Shown here: positions 22,752-32,292 of the stretch, one piece after another | Position numbering within the stretch: position 1 is the stretch's first letter | Layout of the letters: every line of letters begins with the position of its first letter | Source of the DNA: JAPOXR01 sp965221815 | Lineage (GTDB): Bacteria > Pseudomonadota > Alphaproteobacteria > Rhodobacterales > Rhodobacteraceae | DNA: 64,000 bases | Direction of reading: 5' to 3' | Assembly: GCA_965221815.1 (NCBI GenBank) | Contig: OZ244915.1 | Location: 992,001-1,056,000, forward strand | Program-made: the position numbers and the translations under genes | The notes under the pieces: generated by a model | Database searches by the model: none | What the model saw: only the letters and a program-made list of their open reading frames with translations | What the model was told of the DNA's origin: nothing

Positions 22752-24301
22752 GGAAGAGACTCACGCAGCGCCGCTTGTGCCGCCCAGACAGGCGGTAGAT
22801 TCGTGCGCGATTCCTTGTAGGCTTCAAAAAGACAATCATATGGGCTGACGAGCGTTGGGTCGGGCATCTCAGCGTCTTGCAGCAATGGCAACACCCATGA
22901 CTTGGTGGCCGTTGCAGCATCCGCAAACAAGCCGGTCGCTATACCGGCAATCATCACGGCTCCGGCCGCACCGGCCTCTTCCTGATCGACAGTCCGCACG
23001 GGCCGGTTGAGTGCTGATGCCAGGAGTTTCCGCAAGGCGGCTGAGCGGGTGCCCCCACCACATAACCGCACCTCACCAGGAATTTCACCCATTGCGGAGT
23101 AGCAATCACGCGTGGCGAGAACCAATCCATCGTAAACGCTGCGAACCAGATCAAACCAATCGGTGCTTTGGTCAAGATTGGTCAAACTTGCCCGTGCTGT
23201 CGGTTCGATGAATGGACCCCGCTCACCTGCTTTTGCGATGTAGGGATGATAGATGGCGCGCCCCAGACGTGCCGAGAGCAGTTTGTCGTCAAAGTCGCTG
23301 AGAAGCTTCTCGGCAGACACACTGAACCCTTGCGACAGCAGCATTTGCTTCGCGATATCAACAATCCAGTCGATATTGAGGGTTGCAGCCATATTGGTTT
23401 GCATCTGTGCCCGTGCCTGTCCTGGAAAGGCCATCACGTAACCTGTCAGATCGGGATTGAGCTGGACCGATTCCGGGTCCGGTGCAAAACGCATATGCAT
23501 GCCGGTTGAACCCAGAACACTAAATCCCGGCATTGTTGCGGAATCGTGTAGCCCGGCGCCGAGTGCCGTGCATAAGACATCGACATAGCCAAGCGCGACG
23601 GGGATCCCCGTTGGCAGACCAACCGCTCGGGCGGCCTCCGAAGTCAGGCCGTGCGTCATCTCGGCACCATCAACAATATCTGGCATGAGATGTCGCAAAT
23701 GACCTAAATTCAATGCCTCGAATACGGTTTCCGCATAATTTCCATGACGAAAATCACCAAACGAGATCACGCCTTCGGTTGGATCAGTCGCACGGATCCC
23801 GGTGAGTTTGAGGTATAGCCAGTCCTTGCAATGAAAAGCGACGGCCGCCCGTTCGAGCAATCCAGCTGCATGTTTTTTCATCCAGCTGAGATGTGTCCGC
23901 ATCTGGCAGACATTCACGCCAGCACCCGTCGTGCGATAAATCTCATCAATATGCTGCGAATTGGTGATTTCGCGCGCCTCTTCGGTGGCGCGGGCATCAA
24001 GCCACAACCAGCCATCATGGATCGGCTGGTCATCATTATCAATGAGCCAAGTCCCGTCTCCCTGACCCGTGACGCCGAGTGCGGATACGCGTTCCGGACC
24101 CACCGACTCGCCGACTTCACGCACCACCGCAATGGTGTCATGCCAGGTCCGGTTCATTTCCTGTTCGACGCCTCCATTGGCAAGATTATGGTAATGGTTG
24201 CGGCGATGTGCGGCTGCGACCTCACGACCGGACAAGTCAAAGGCAACGGCCTTGATGACCGAAGTCCCAGCGTCAATACCGATGAGGATTTCACCTTTCA
24301 T
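22748..24301 (-). CDS. FGGY-family carbohydrate kinase, erythritol-kinase-like
   Basis: A 517-residue kinase of the FGGY family. The N-terminal ATP-binding IGIDAGTSVIKAVAFDLSGR, GVTGQGDGTWLID, FHCKDWLYLKLTGIRATDP and GYVDVLCTALGAG closely follow the erythritol kinase EryA pattern; the C-terminal RLCGGGTRSAALRKLLASAL is the FGGY signature. It is the first gene of the operon with the 2-hydroxyacid dehydrogenase and the GlpD-like enzyme. It would phosphorylate a polyol, most simply erythritol; L-xylulose or related sugars are alternatives. Confidence 0.82.
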   Translation of the reverse strand: MKGEILIGIDAGTSVIKAVAFDLSGREVAAAHRRNHYHNLANGGVEQEMNRTWHDTIAVVREVGESVGPERVSALGVTGQGDGTWLIDNDDQPIHDGWLWLDARATEEAREITNSQHIDEIYRTTGAGVNVCQMRTHLSWMKKHAAGLLERAAVAFHCKDWLYLKLTGIRATDPTEGVISFGDFRHGNYAETVFEALNLGHLRHLMPDIVDGAEMTHGLTSEAARAVGLPTGIPVALGYVDVLCTALGAGLHDSATMPGFSVLGSTGMHMRFAPDPESVQLNPDLTGYVMAFPGQARAQMQTNMAATLNIDWIVDIAKQMLLSQGFSVSAEKLLSDFDDKLLSARLGRAIYHPYIAKAGERGPFIEPTARASLTNLDQSTDWFDLVRSVYDGLVLATRDCYSAMGEIPGEVRLCGGGTRSAALRKLLASALNRPVRTVDQEEAGAAGAVMIAGIATGLFADAATATKSWVLPLLQDAEMPDPTLVSPYDCLFEAYKESRTNLPPVWAAQAALRESLP

Positions 24302-24745
24302 GATTCGACCCCCATCATCTGTGTGGCCATTCCGGGATGGTCCTTGAAAAGGGAACTATATACCTGAGTGACATTGTCCCGGCCAGCCGGGATTCGGGGC
24401 AGAAAGCCTGAGCATATCGGTACCCGTACAACCAGCACTCAGCTTCGGCAAGGGTGTTGAGCAGGGCTTCAGTCATCCCGTCCACCACCAGTTCGGGGAA
24501 TGTCCCGGAAATATACCTGCCCCCTGGCGGCCTCATATGCCCAAATTGACTCAAGAATAAAATTCCCATTGATAACCTCAATGGACATTGTCGGCCTGTA
24601 CCCCTTTCACAGGGCATGTTGCAGATATCGCAGCCTGACAGATTGCCGGATTTGCGGACAATGTGCCGGAACGTCGATCATGATCTGTCGACAGTCTCCA
24701 AACCGGCTGCGCAAACCTGACACCATAAGTTCCCAACCAATTGTA
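24302..24745. other. intergenic region upstream of the polyol operon
   Basis: 444 bases without a convincing gene. A minus-strand frame (24315-24617) has a protein-like stretch (ELVVDGMTEALLNTLAEAE) but no good start or relative that I know. The operon promoter should lie here. Confidence 0.4.
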
Positions 24746-25396
24746 TCAATCCGTAACACCAGAGATTGCACTGCCGGGCACAGCTTTGTCCTGATTCTGC
24801 CAGACCTCCCAGTCAGCGGGAGTGTCAAGATCTGTTATCGCATGTGCAAACGGAAGCTCAACCTTGTCGAGGAGGTCTGGATTGTTCTGCAGCAAGGATC
24901 TGGCGCCGACATCTCCGTTGAGTTGGCAGGCTGCAGGCCATAATTCCCGCGGCAGAATGACAGGGTGACCCAACTTTCCGTTGCAGGTGGCGGCAACAAT
25001 TCGACCTGGCACAAACCCGCGCAGCAACCTGTCAATATCGGTGGAATCGATATCGGGCATGTCAGCGAGCAGAATTAAGGCCCCGGCAGCCTGATGGTGC
25101 ACGGGCTGGGCCGTGATACCACTGGCCAGAGAGGCCGCCATGCCGGAGGCTGCACGCATCGAAAAAATGAGTTGTACGGGCAAGTCAGAGATGCTTCTGG
25201 TGCGGCGGTCTTGCCCGGGTTGTAGGACCAGGCTGGTGTCACGACAATGTGAACCCAAGGCGGCCAGCAGCACACGCCTGATGAGAGGGATTCCGTGAAT
25301 CGTCTTCAACAGTTTATCGTCACCGCCCATCCGCCGAGAATGACCGGCGGCCAGGATGATCGCGACGACCGAAGGGATGCGGTAAGATGGTTTCAT
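24746..25396 (-). CDS. MocA/MobA-like nucleotidyltransferase (molybdenum cofactor cytidylyltransferase-like)
   Basis: About 216 residues. The glycosyltransferase-A nucleotide-binding start VVAIILAAGHSRRMGGDDKLL is diagnostic for MobA/MocA enzymes; LILLADMPDIDSTDID holds the metal-binding Asp, and GHPVILPRELW with GDVGARSLLQ is typical of MocA. MocA makes the cytosine dinucleotide form of the cofactor for xanthine-dehydrogenase-type enzymes; none lie nearby. The start at 25396 follows AGGT; 25459 would add 21 residues of little family character. The modABC operon elsewhere in the window is a functional, not positional, link. Confidence 0.8.
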   Translation of the reverse strand: MKPSYRIPSVVAIILAAGHSRRMGGDDKLLKTIHGIPLIRRVLLAALGSHCRDTSLVLQPGQDRRTRSISDLPVQLIFSMRAASGMAASLASGITAQPVHHQAAGALILLADMPDIDSTDIDRLLRGFVPGRIVAATCNGKLGHPVILPRELWPAACQLNGDVGARSLLQNNPDLLDKVELPFAHAITDLDTPADWEVWQNQDKAVPGSAISGVTD

Positions 25397-25489
25397 TTGA
25401 CCTGCAGAGCGAATGATCACGGGTTTCAGTTGTTCAATGGAATGTTCGCATGATGGCAATGAAAATGGGCGTATGCGGGCTTTCCGGCA

Positions 25490-26788
25490 TTATCTTTCCG
25501 GGATCAGGCCTGTCGGCCGAAACCGCATGACGAGCAGCAGAAAAACCCCCATCATCAGGAAACGCGTATGGGCTGCAGATTCGATCAGGTGGGCGCGCAA
25601 CGGCGATTCAAAGTCCATTTGCGACGTCAGAAATTCAATGGCCATGTACCCCATCGGCTCTGCCTGTATCCAAAAGAACCAGATCAGCAGACCACCCAGA
25701 ACGGCCCCCCAATTATTTCCTGAACCACCAACGATCACCATGACCCAGATCAGAAAAGTGAATCGCAAAGGCTGATAAGATGCGGGGGTAAACTGCCCAT
25801 CCAGGGTCGTGAGGATGGCACCGGCGATTCCACAGACAGCGGATCCCAGTATGAATATCTGGAGTTGCCGCCCGTTGACGTCTTTTCCCATTGCGGCCGC
25901 GGCGCGCTCATTGTCACGAATGGAACGCATCATTCGTCCCCAGGGAGCGTTCAATGATCTCTCGCAAAGAACAAACACGACAAAGAGAACAACGAGGAGC
26001 AGGGCGGTATAACAGAGTTTCACGGCGATTGATGACGCCTCTGCGAGGTCAAGACCCGTGATCAGTGCAATCTTCTGAAACCACGCGGCCTGTTGGAGGT
26101 TGATCTCATAAGGCACCGGCCGCGGCAGGCCAGATATGTTTTTGACACCTCGAGTCAGCCATTCCTCATTTTTGAGGACTGCGACAATGACTTCGGCGAT
26201 CGCAAGTGTTGCAATGGCGAGATAGTCGGACCGCAATCCCAACGCGACTTTGCCAATGGCCAGCGCCAGCACCGCCGCCAGCAGACCACCAAGCGGCCAG
26301 GCGAATAGAACGGGCATTCCCAGTCCGCCGAGGAACCCTGTCCTGGCCGCGTCGATTGTCTCGATCGCGCCGACAGCGGGGTCGAAGAGCCAGCGAAACA
26401 GAAACGTTCCTGACAACAGCCAAAAGACGATGGTGACGGCGCGCAGCCAACCCTTGTTCAGATATCGCCAGAGGAGAACGGCACCCACGATTGCCGTTAT
26501 GGCGACTGCCAGAGCCAGAAAGATCCGCGCGGCACCGGCCTCCCAGGCTGTGATGACGGGTGGGGCGGATGTGACCACCACCGCCAAACCCCCGACGGCA
26601 ACAAAACCCATGATACCAGCGTTGAACAAACCACCATAGCCCCACTGGATATTGACTCCGAGGGCCAGAATTGCGGATACCAAACCGAAATTCACCAGGG
26701 CCAGCGCAACATTCCAGCTTTGCACCAGGCCGACAATGAGGATCAGCCCGATACAGGCAACGAAATACAGGCTTTCGTGTTTGCTCAT
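25490..26788 (-). CDS. branched-chain amino acid-type ABC transporter permease (LivM-like)
   Basis: A 432-residue permease with about ten hydrophobic segments. LRSDYLAIATLAIAEVI and GRMMRSIRDNERAAAAMGKDV are the LivM core and the cytoplasmic loop that contacts the ATPase; LDGQFTPASYQPLRF and VIVGGSGNNWGAVLGG are family marks. It is longer than many LivM proteins because of extra hydrophobic sequence between about residues 60 and 180. It overlaps the LivH-like gene by four bases. The solute is unknown (amino acid, amide or urea types share this family). Confidence 0.85.
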   Translation of the reverse strand: MSKHESLYFVACIGLILIVGLVQSWNVALALVNFGLVSAILALGVNIQWGYGGLFNAGIMGFVAVGGLAVVVTSAPPVITAWEAGAARIFLALAVAITAIVGAVLLWRYLNKGWLRAVTIVFWLLSGTFLFRWLFDPAVGAIETIDAARTGFLGGLGMPVLFAWPLGGLLAAVLALAIGKVALGLRSDYLAIATLAIAEVIVAVLKNEEWLTRGVKNISGLPRPVPYEINLQQAAWFQKIALITGLDLAEASSIAVKLCYTALLLVVLFVVFVLCERSLNAPWGRMMRSIRDNERAAAAMGKDVNGRQLQIFILGSAVCGIAGAILTTLDGQFTPASYQPLRFTFLIWVMVIVGGSGNNWGAVLGGLLIWFFWIQAEPMGYMAIEFLTSQMDFESPLRAHLIESAAHTRFLMMGVFLLLVMRFRPTGLIPER

Positions 26789-27795
26789 CCCGGATGCCCT
26801 CGAATCAATCCGGTTGGCCGGAAGATCAGAACAACCACCAGAATGCCGAACGACACGGCGAATTTATAGTCGGTGGACAGGAGCTGGAGAAGACCTTCGG
26901 GCTGCCAGGATTCGGGAAGCAGATACCCTGCCACACGCTTGTATGCGTACGTGATCGCAATTTCCGAGAAGGCAATAAGATACCCGCCTAACACCGCCCC
27001 CGCAGGATTGCCCATGCCACCAACTACAGCGGCGGCGAAGATCGGTAGGAGAAGTTGAAAATAGTTGAATGGTTTGTAGACCTTGTCGAGGCCGTAGAGC
27101 GTTCCTGCGATGGTGGCCGAGAGGGCGACGAGCAGCCAGCAGATGGTGATGACTCGCTTGGGGCTAATTCCCGACAGGAGCGCCAGTTCCTCATTGTCAG
27201 AGAAGGCACGAATCGCTGTGCCGGTGCGCGTGAATTTAAGAAACCAGAATAAGAAGGCCATGAAGGCCCATGCTGTCGCAAAGGTGATGACTTGAGTCGT
27301 CTTGATTGCCAGACCCTCCCGGAGCCCTGTCAACTGTTTGAACTCGCTGGCTGAAATGATGAATCGCACCCCATCAGCAAAACGCTGTTCACCTGGACCG
27401 ATAATGAATCGGGTCAGTCCATTGAGCACCAGCATGACGCCGACTGAGACAATGACGAAAGTGATAAGAGGCGCACGGGCTCGACGATAATGGCGGTAGA
27501 CCAGGCGATCGATGACAAGCAGTAAAATACCGGTTCCAACGGCGGCAACCGGGATTGCCAGCAAACCCGTCGGCAGTGGCGCAATGCCGATACCCTGCGC
27601 CTGCAACCACCATGTGACAAATATGGCCATCATGGTCGCAATTGACATCGTGTCTCCATGCGCGAAATCAGCAAATCGGAACACGCTATAGATCAGTGTC
27701 ACACCCAAGGCACCCAGAGCGAGCTGACTGCCGTATGACAATGCCGGTACGACGATAAAATTGGCCAGGACGATCGCGGCGTTGAGAAGCTCCAT
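26785..27795 (-). CDS. branched-chain amino acid-type ABC transporter permease (LivH-like)
   Basis: A 336-residue permease. ALGALGVTLIYSVFRFADFAHGD is the LivH N-terminal signature, GTAIRAFSDNEELALLSGI the ATPase-contact loop, and VVGGMGNPAGAVLGGYLIAFSE the late conserved part. The ATG follows AAGGAG at ideal spacing. It lies between the LivF-like ATPase and the LivM-like permease in a five-gene operon. Confidence 0.88.
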   Translation of the reverse strand: MELLNAAIVLANFIVVPALSYGSQLALGALGVTLIYSVFRFADFAHGDTMSIATMMAIFVTWWLQAQGIGIAPLPTGLLAIPVAAVGTGILLLVIDRLVYRHYRRARAPLITFVIVSVGVMLVLNGLTRFIIGPGEQRFADGVRFIISASEFKQLTGLREGLAIKTTQVITFATAWAFMAFLFWFLKFTRTGTAIRAFSDNEELALLSGISPKRVITICWLLVALSATIAGTLYGLDKVYKPFNYFQLLLPIFAAAVVGGMGNPAGAVLGGYLIAFSEIAITYAYKRVAGYLLPESWQPEGLLQLLSTDYKFAVSFGILVVVLIFRPTGLIRGHPG

Positions 27796-27804
27796 GACTG
27801 CTCC

Positions 27805-28509
27805 TTACCCACCCAGAAATGAGGTTCGCACCTCACGATTGGCGAGCAGGTCGGGGCCACTGCCGGTAAAACGATTTCGGCCCTGCACGAGGACATAGCC
27901 AATATCGGCAATTTGCAGGGCATGACGTGCATTTTGTTCGACCATCATGACAGCGACACCTGTTCCGGCGATTTCCATTATACGTTCCATGACTTCGTCC
28001 ATCACGACTGGTGAGACTCCCGCCGTAGGCTCATCAAGCATGAGCAATTCAGGCGATGTCATCAGGGCGCGGCCCAGTGCAACCTGCTGACGCTGTCCAC
28101 CCGATAGCTCGCCTGCGAGTTGATTCTGTCTTTCTCCCAGAATCGGAAACAATTCATAAATCTGTTGGATCGACGCCGTGATATTGTCCTCGCGCAGATA
28201 CGCGCCCATCGACAGATTTTCTGCGATGGTGAGCGCCGGAAAAATGTTGCGCGTCTGTGGGACGAAGGCCATGCCATTTGCCACGCGCTTTTGCGGGGGC
28301 AGGCGGGATATGTCCTTGTCCTTGAAGCAGATATATCCGGACCTCAGTGTGATCATTCCGAAAATGGCCTTCATGGCTGTGGATTTACCGGCACCATTTG
28401 GCCCGACGATGACCGCGATCTGACCGCGCTCGACGGACAGCGAAATATCTTCAATGATATTGGTCGAGCCATATCCGCCGGTCAGTTCGGTGGCCGCCAG
28501 GAAAGTCAC
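27805..28509 (-). CDS. branched-chain amino acid-type ABC transporter ATPase (LivF-like)
   Basis: About 234 residues. Walker A GPNGAGKS, signature LSGGQRQQVALGRAL, Walker B LLMLDEPTAG and the LivF-typical RNIFPALTIAENLSMGAYL are present. The GTG at 28509 (VTFLAATELTGGYG) has GGAAGG seven bases upstream and is preferred to the longer frame from 28575, which would overlap the LivG-like gene. Confidence 0.87.
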   Translation of the reverse strand: MTFLAATELTGGYGSTNIIEDISLSVERGQIAVIVGPNGAGKSTAMKAIFGMITLRSGYICFKDKDISRLPPQKRVANGMAFVPQTRNIFPALTIAENLSMGAYLREDNITASIQQIYELFPILGERQNQLAGELSGGQRQQVALGRALMTSPELLMLDEPTAGVSPVVMDEVMERIMEIAGTGVAVMMVEQNARHALQIADIGYVLVQGRNRFTGSGPDLLANREVRTSFLGG

Positions 28510-28549
28510 AATGTGCCTTCCATGAGAGACCAGAATAACAACATTCTGA

Positions 28550-29356
28550 TCATAACTCGGTGTCTCCATCACCAAGTTTCGCCGCCCGTTGTCCGAGATA
28601 GGCTTCTATCACACGGTTATCACGACGGATATTGTCAGCTTTCCCATGGGTCAGGACCTGGCCCTCGGCGAGGACAATGACCGGATCGCACAATCGTGAG
28701 ACAAATGCAAAATCATGCTCAATGAGAACAAAGGTGCAGTTGCGTTCTTCATTCAAACGTTGGATCGCGTCGCCGACAGTGCGGAGCAGGGTCTGATTGA
28801 CTCCGGCACCTGCCTCGTCAATGAAGACAATTGATGGGTTGACCATCATCGTGCGGCCCAGCTCGAGGAGTTTTTTCTGACCGCCTGAAAGGTTGCCGGC
28901 AGCTTCGTTCGCGAGATGGGAGAGAGTCAGGAATTCCATGACTTCGCGTGCTTTTTCGGCGATCTCTTCTTCCTGCCGTGCGATTTTGCCGCGTCGAAAC
29001 CAGCAGTTCCAGAGCGTTTCGCCGATCTGGCCATTTGGAACCATCATTAAATTATCTTGCACACTGAGTGAGGGAAACTCGTGCGGGATCTGGAAAGTCC
29101 GCAGAATTCCGCGGGAAAACAGTTGGTGCGGCGGGAACCCGGTAATGTCTTGCCCATGCAATCGCACATGACCGGAAGTCGGCTTGAGTGCACCGGAGAT
29201 GACATCAAACAAGGTTGATTTACCAGCCCCGTTGGGACCGATTATGCCCGTGATCGAGCCTTCGGAAATATCAATCGAGACATTGTCAAGTGCAACAAAG
29301 CCGCCAAAACGTTTACTGAGTCGGCGGACCGACAGTAATGGCTCGTTGGGCGGCAA
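28550..29356 (-). CDS. branched-chain amino acid-type ABC transporter ATPase (LivG-like)
   Basis: A 268-residue ATPase. Walker A GPNGAGKSTLFDVISG, signature LSGGQKKLLELGR and Walker B IVFIDEAGAGV are seen; the Glu after the Walker B Asp is present, followed by Ala instead of Pro. GILRTFQIPHEFPSLSVQDN is LivG-like. The start is a TTG at 29356 with a weak ribosome-binding site. It is the second gene after the substrate-binding protein. Confidence 0.87.
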   Translation of the reverse strand: MPPNEPLLSVRRLSKRFGGFVALDNVSIDISEGSITGIIGPNGAGKSTLFDVISGALKPTSGHVRLHGQDITGFPPHQLFSRGILRTFQIPHEFPSLSVQDNLMMVPNGQIGETLWNCWFRRGKIARQEEEIAEKAREVMEFLTLSHLANEAAGNLSGGQKKLLELGRTMMVNPSIVFIDEAGAGVNQTLLRTVGDAIQRLNEERNCTFVLIEHDFAFVSRLCDPVIVLAEGQVLTHGKADNIRRDNRVIEAYLGQRAAKLGDGDTEL

Positions 29357-29418
29357 ATGTTGCAGCTCTCAAACCTGTCGGCCGGCGGGCGGTTCTCGCC
29401 CACCGGATTTGTTATCTT

Positions 29419-30600
29419 TTAGCGATAGGTGACCGTCGTGATCTGTCCATTGTCAATTTCAAATTCACGATAGTTTCCTGCTGCCTCTCCCGGTCCGGTC
29501 AGTTCAACATCCGATGCACCGACATAGTCAACATCGCCGCCATTGGCGATAATGGCAAGGGCCTTGCCAAGCTCGCCAGGCTGGATCATTTCGCCCGGTG
29601 CGTTGGCCACCTTGAACACATGATCTTTCAGGTCTCCGCTTTTGGATGATCCGGCGGACTGCATCGCCAACAGAATCAATGCCGCCGCATCGTAGCTTTC
29701 GCCCACAAAGGGGCCAGACCCATTGAAATCCTGTTGACTGGCGATATCTGCGAAAATTTCGGCTCCATTGCTGTCTGTTCCGGGGTGCTGACCGAATGAG
29801 CCATTGAGGGCATCCCCGAAAGTTTCAATCAGGCTGTCTCCAACCATCCCGTCAGGCAAGACGAATATGTCAAATGCACCGGTATCGAGTGCCGACTGGA
29901 TAATTCCGCGGCCGCCCTGGTCGAGATAGCCAATCGTGACGAGTGCCTCGCCACCGGCAGCAGCCAGCGCACCGATTTCAGCAGAATAGTCAGCTTTGCC
30001 ATCTTCGTGCGATGAAACGATGGTGATGGCCCCACCAGCAGCCTGGTACGCGGCACCGAAACTGTCAGCCAGTCCCTTGCCATAGTCATTGTTGGTGTAG
30101 GTTACGGCAACAGACTCGATCCCACGGGATATAATAATATCAGACATGATCTGGCCCTGTCGCGCATCGCTCGGGGCGGTACGAAAGAACAGACCATCAT
30201 CGTCGTCGGTTGACAGGGAAGGCGAGGTCGCCGACGGCGAGATCATCACGATACCGTTCGGTCTTGCGACATTTTGCAAGACAGCGGAGGTGACGCCGGA
30301 ACAGTCGGCTCCAACGATTGCACTCACCTTGTCCGATGTCACCAACCGTTCAGCTGCGGCGGTGGCCGCGGCGGCATCGATACATGTCGAGTCACCTCGA
30401 ACGGCGGTAACAGTCGAGCCGCCCAGCAAGGCACCGGATTCGGAAACTTCTTGTATCGCTTGTTCAGCGCCCCGAGCCATTGGCGGGGTCAGGGATTCGA
30501 TGGGACCGGTAAATCCGAGAAGGACACCGAGTTTGATCTCTTCACCGTTTGCTGCAGTCGCGGCGCAAGCGGCAAAAATCAGTGCGATTGTTCGCTTCAT
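29419..30600 (-). CDS. ABC transporter substrate-binding protein (LivK-like)
   Basis: A 393-residue periplasmic binding protein with a Sec signal peptide (MKRTIALIFAACAATAANG, then EEIKLGVLLGFTGPIE). VSAIVGADCSGVTSAVL, FFRTAPSDARQGQ and VTYTNNDYGKGLADSF are typical of the peripla_BP_6 family. The ATG follows AGGAAG at good spacing. As the first gene of the liv-type operon it probably has its promoter in the divergent gap 30601-30883. The ligand is not predictable. Confidence 0.9.
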   Translation of the reverse strand: MKRTIALIFAACAATAANGEEIKLGVLLGFTGPIESLTPPMARGAEQAIQEVSESGALLGGSTVTAVRGDSTCIDAAAATAAAERLVTSDKVSAIVGADCSGVTSAVLQNVARPNGIVMISPSATSPSLSTDDDDGLFFRTAPSDARQGQIMSDIIISRGIESVAVTYTNNDYGKGLADSFGAAYQAAGGAITIVSSHEDGKADYSAEIGALAAAGGEALVTIGYLDQGGRGIIQSALDTGAFDIFVLPDGMVGDSLIETFGDALNGSFGQHPGTDSNGAEIFADIASQQDFNGSGPFVGESYDAAALILLAMQSAGSSKSGDLKDHVFKVANAPGEMIQPGELGKALAIIANGGDVDYVGASDVELTGPGEAAGNYREFEIDNGQITTVTYR

Positions 30601-30883
30601 TATAACTTCCTGCTAGAGTGGGTGAAATGAGATAATAGACTATAATTTATCTGGCTTTACCGCAAACGGAATGCAACATTCAGGGATATCAACTGCATAA
30701 TGACATTCCGCGTCAACCTCCTTTTGGGGGCGGTCGGGAGCGGCAAGCGGGCGTGTCGATTCAAGACAGACGCGATCCATGCCGTTATCTTGGCTGGAGG
30801 CCACAATGGGCCATTGTCTTGGGGGTCGGTTGGCTGTTAACAATGTCAGGGTGATTTCGACGAATGATTCCAGGATCAACGCG

Positions 30884-32050
30884 ATGATTAATGCCAACAA
30901 TTGCTTGCAGCTGCTGGCAGGCCTGATTCTGGCCGGTTGCCTGGGCCACGCCGGAGCCTGTGCCGGTGATCTGCGGCAGATTGATGGTGTCGATGTTGAA
31001 CTTGAATTGATGGCGCGGGATATTGCGACACCGTGGGGGCTGGCATTTCTTCCGGCCTGTCAGTTTTTGGTCACGGAGCGCGATGGTGCGCTCATCCGGG
31101 TCGATGCAGCTGGCAACCAAAGTCGGGTCGGCGGCGTACCTGACATCTGGGCGCAAGGGCAAGGCGGTTTGCTGGATATCGAGGCGGCACGCGACTTTCC
31201 GATGTCGCGTGACATCTTCCTGACCTATTCGGCGTTGAACAGGGAGCGTCTTCCCGCATTGTTTCTGGCGGTGGCTGAACTGTCATCTGATGGAAATCAG
31301 CTGACTAATTTACGGATTTTGTTTGAAGGTGACGGCTCCTCAGGCGGACGGCATTTTGGCGCGCGCGTCATCGAAACGCCGGATGGGATGATCTATCTGA
31401 CCCTCGGGGACCGCGGCGCTCCGATGACAGCGCAGGACATCTCGAGCTCCAATGGGAAAATCCTCCGGCTCAGGCGGGATGGCTCAATTCCGGATGACAA
31501 CCCATTTGTCGAGAATCCATCCGCCTTGCGAGAAATCTGGTCCTATGGGCACCGGAATCCGCAAGGGGCAGCTATCGATGTTGATGCTGTTCTATGGACA
31601 GCTGAACACGGGCCACGGGGCGGCGATGAAGTGAATCAGATCCGTCGAGGACAAAATTACGGATGGCCGGTGATCTCTTATGGTGTCCACTATAGTGGGC
31701 GAAAAGTCGGTGAAGGTGTGGCGAAGGCGGGAATGGAACAGCCCGAATTCTATTGGGATCCGTCAATCGCACCAAGTGGGATGACAGTTTATTCAGGTCA
31801 ACTATGGCCGCATTGGCAGGGCCAGCTTTTTGTTGGTTCGCTCAAGTTTGATTATATTTCCCGGCTCAGTCGGGACCCGGTGATGCAGGAAGTCGAGCGA
31901 ATTTCTTTTGCCGAAACATTGCGCGTACGCGATGTTGAGGAAGCACCGGACGGCACCATCTGGTTTACCTCGGAAGGGCGGAATGCCGTTTATCGGATCA
32001 TTCCACCAGGCTGGATGGCGCAGTCTGAATGGCCGTGTGTGACGCAATGA
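30884..32050 (+). CDS. PQQ-dependent sugar dehydrogenase family protein (soluble aldose/sorbosone type)
   Basis: About 388 residues. The N-terminal signal peptide (residues 1-26) has a LAGC site that could be a lipobox. The GSDH beta-propeller follows: ATPWGLAFLPACQFLVTERDG, GGRHFGARVIETPDGMIYLTLGDRG, SYGHRNPQGAAID, TAEHGPRGGDEVN, and PSIAPSGMTVYSG. This is the YliI/Asd-like family that binds PQQ and Ca. The ATG at 30884 has AGGA nine bases upstream; the frame is open further up but codes for nothing signal-like. It is divergent from the LivK-like gene. Confidence 0.85.
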   Translation: MINANNCLQLLAGLILAGCLGHAGACAGDLRQIDGVDVELELMARDIATPWGLAFLPACQFLVTERDGALIRVDAAGNQSRVGGVPDIWAQGQGGLLDIEAARDFPMSRDIFLTYSALNRERLPALFLAVAELSSDGNQLTNLRILFEGDGSSGGRHFGARVIETPDGMIYLTLGDRGAPMTAQDISSSNGKILRLRRDGSIPDDNPFVENPSALREIWSYGHRNPQGAAIDVDAVLWTAEHGPRGGDEVNQIRRGQNYGWPVISYGVHYSGRKVGEGVAKAGMEQPEFYWDPSIAPSGMTVYSGQLWPHWQGQLFVGSLKFDYISRLSRDPVMQEVERISFAETLRVRDVEEAPDGTIWFTSEGRNAVYRIIPPGWMAQSEWPCVTQ

Positions 32051-32292
32051 GGTCACCATGGCATCATGGTGGATTTCTTCGCCAATATGAGCAGACATGG
32101 ACGAGTGAACGCCTTGAATCGCGGATTTCCGGTTGACGCGGCAGGAAAGTCCGCTTAGGGACGAGCGCTTCAGTTCAAGAGCTTTCTCAATAATCAATCG
32201 ACTCGTTCACAAAATTTCTCGACACTGAAATCTCTCGGGCGTGAAAGGTCGATTGATTTGCACTTCTCGCGATGAGACTGGGAATTACAGAT
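32051..32292. other. gap before the DAHP synthase gene
   Basis: 242 bases with no gene. They should hold the DAHP synthase promoter; no clear attenuator or operator was recognised. Confidence 0.35.
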
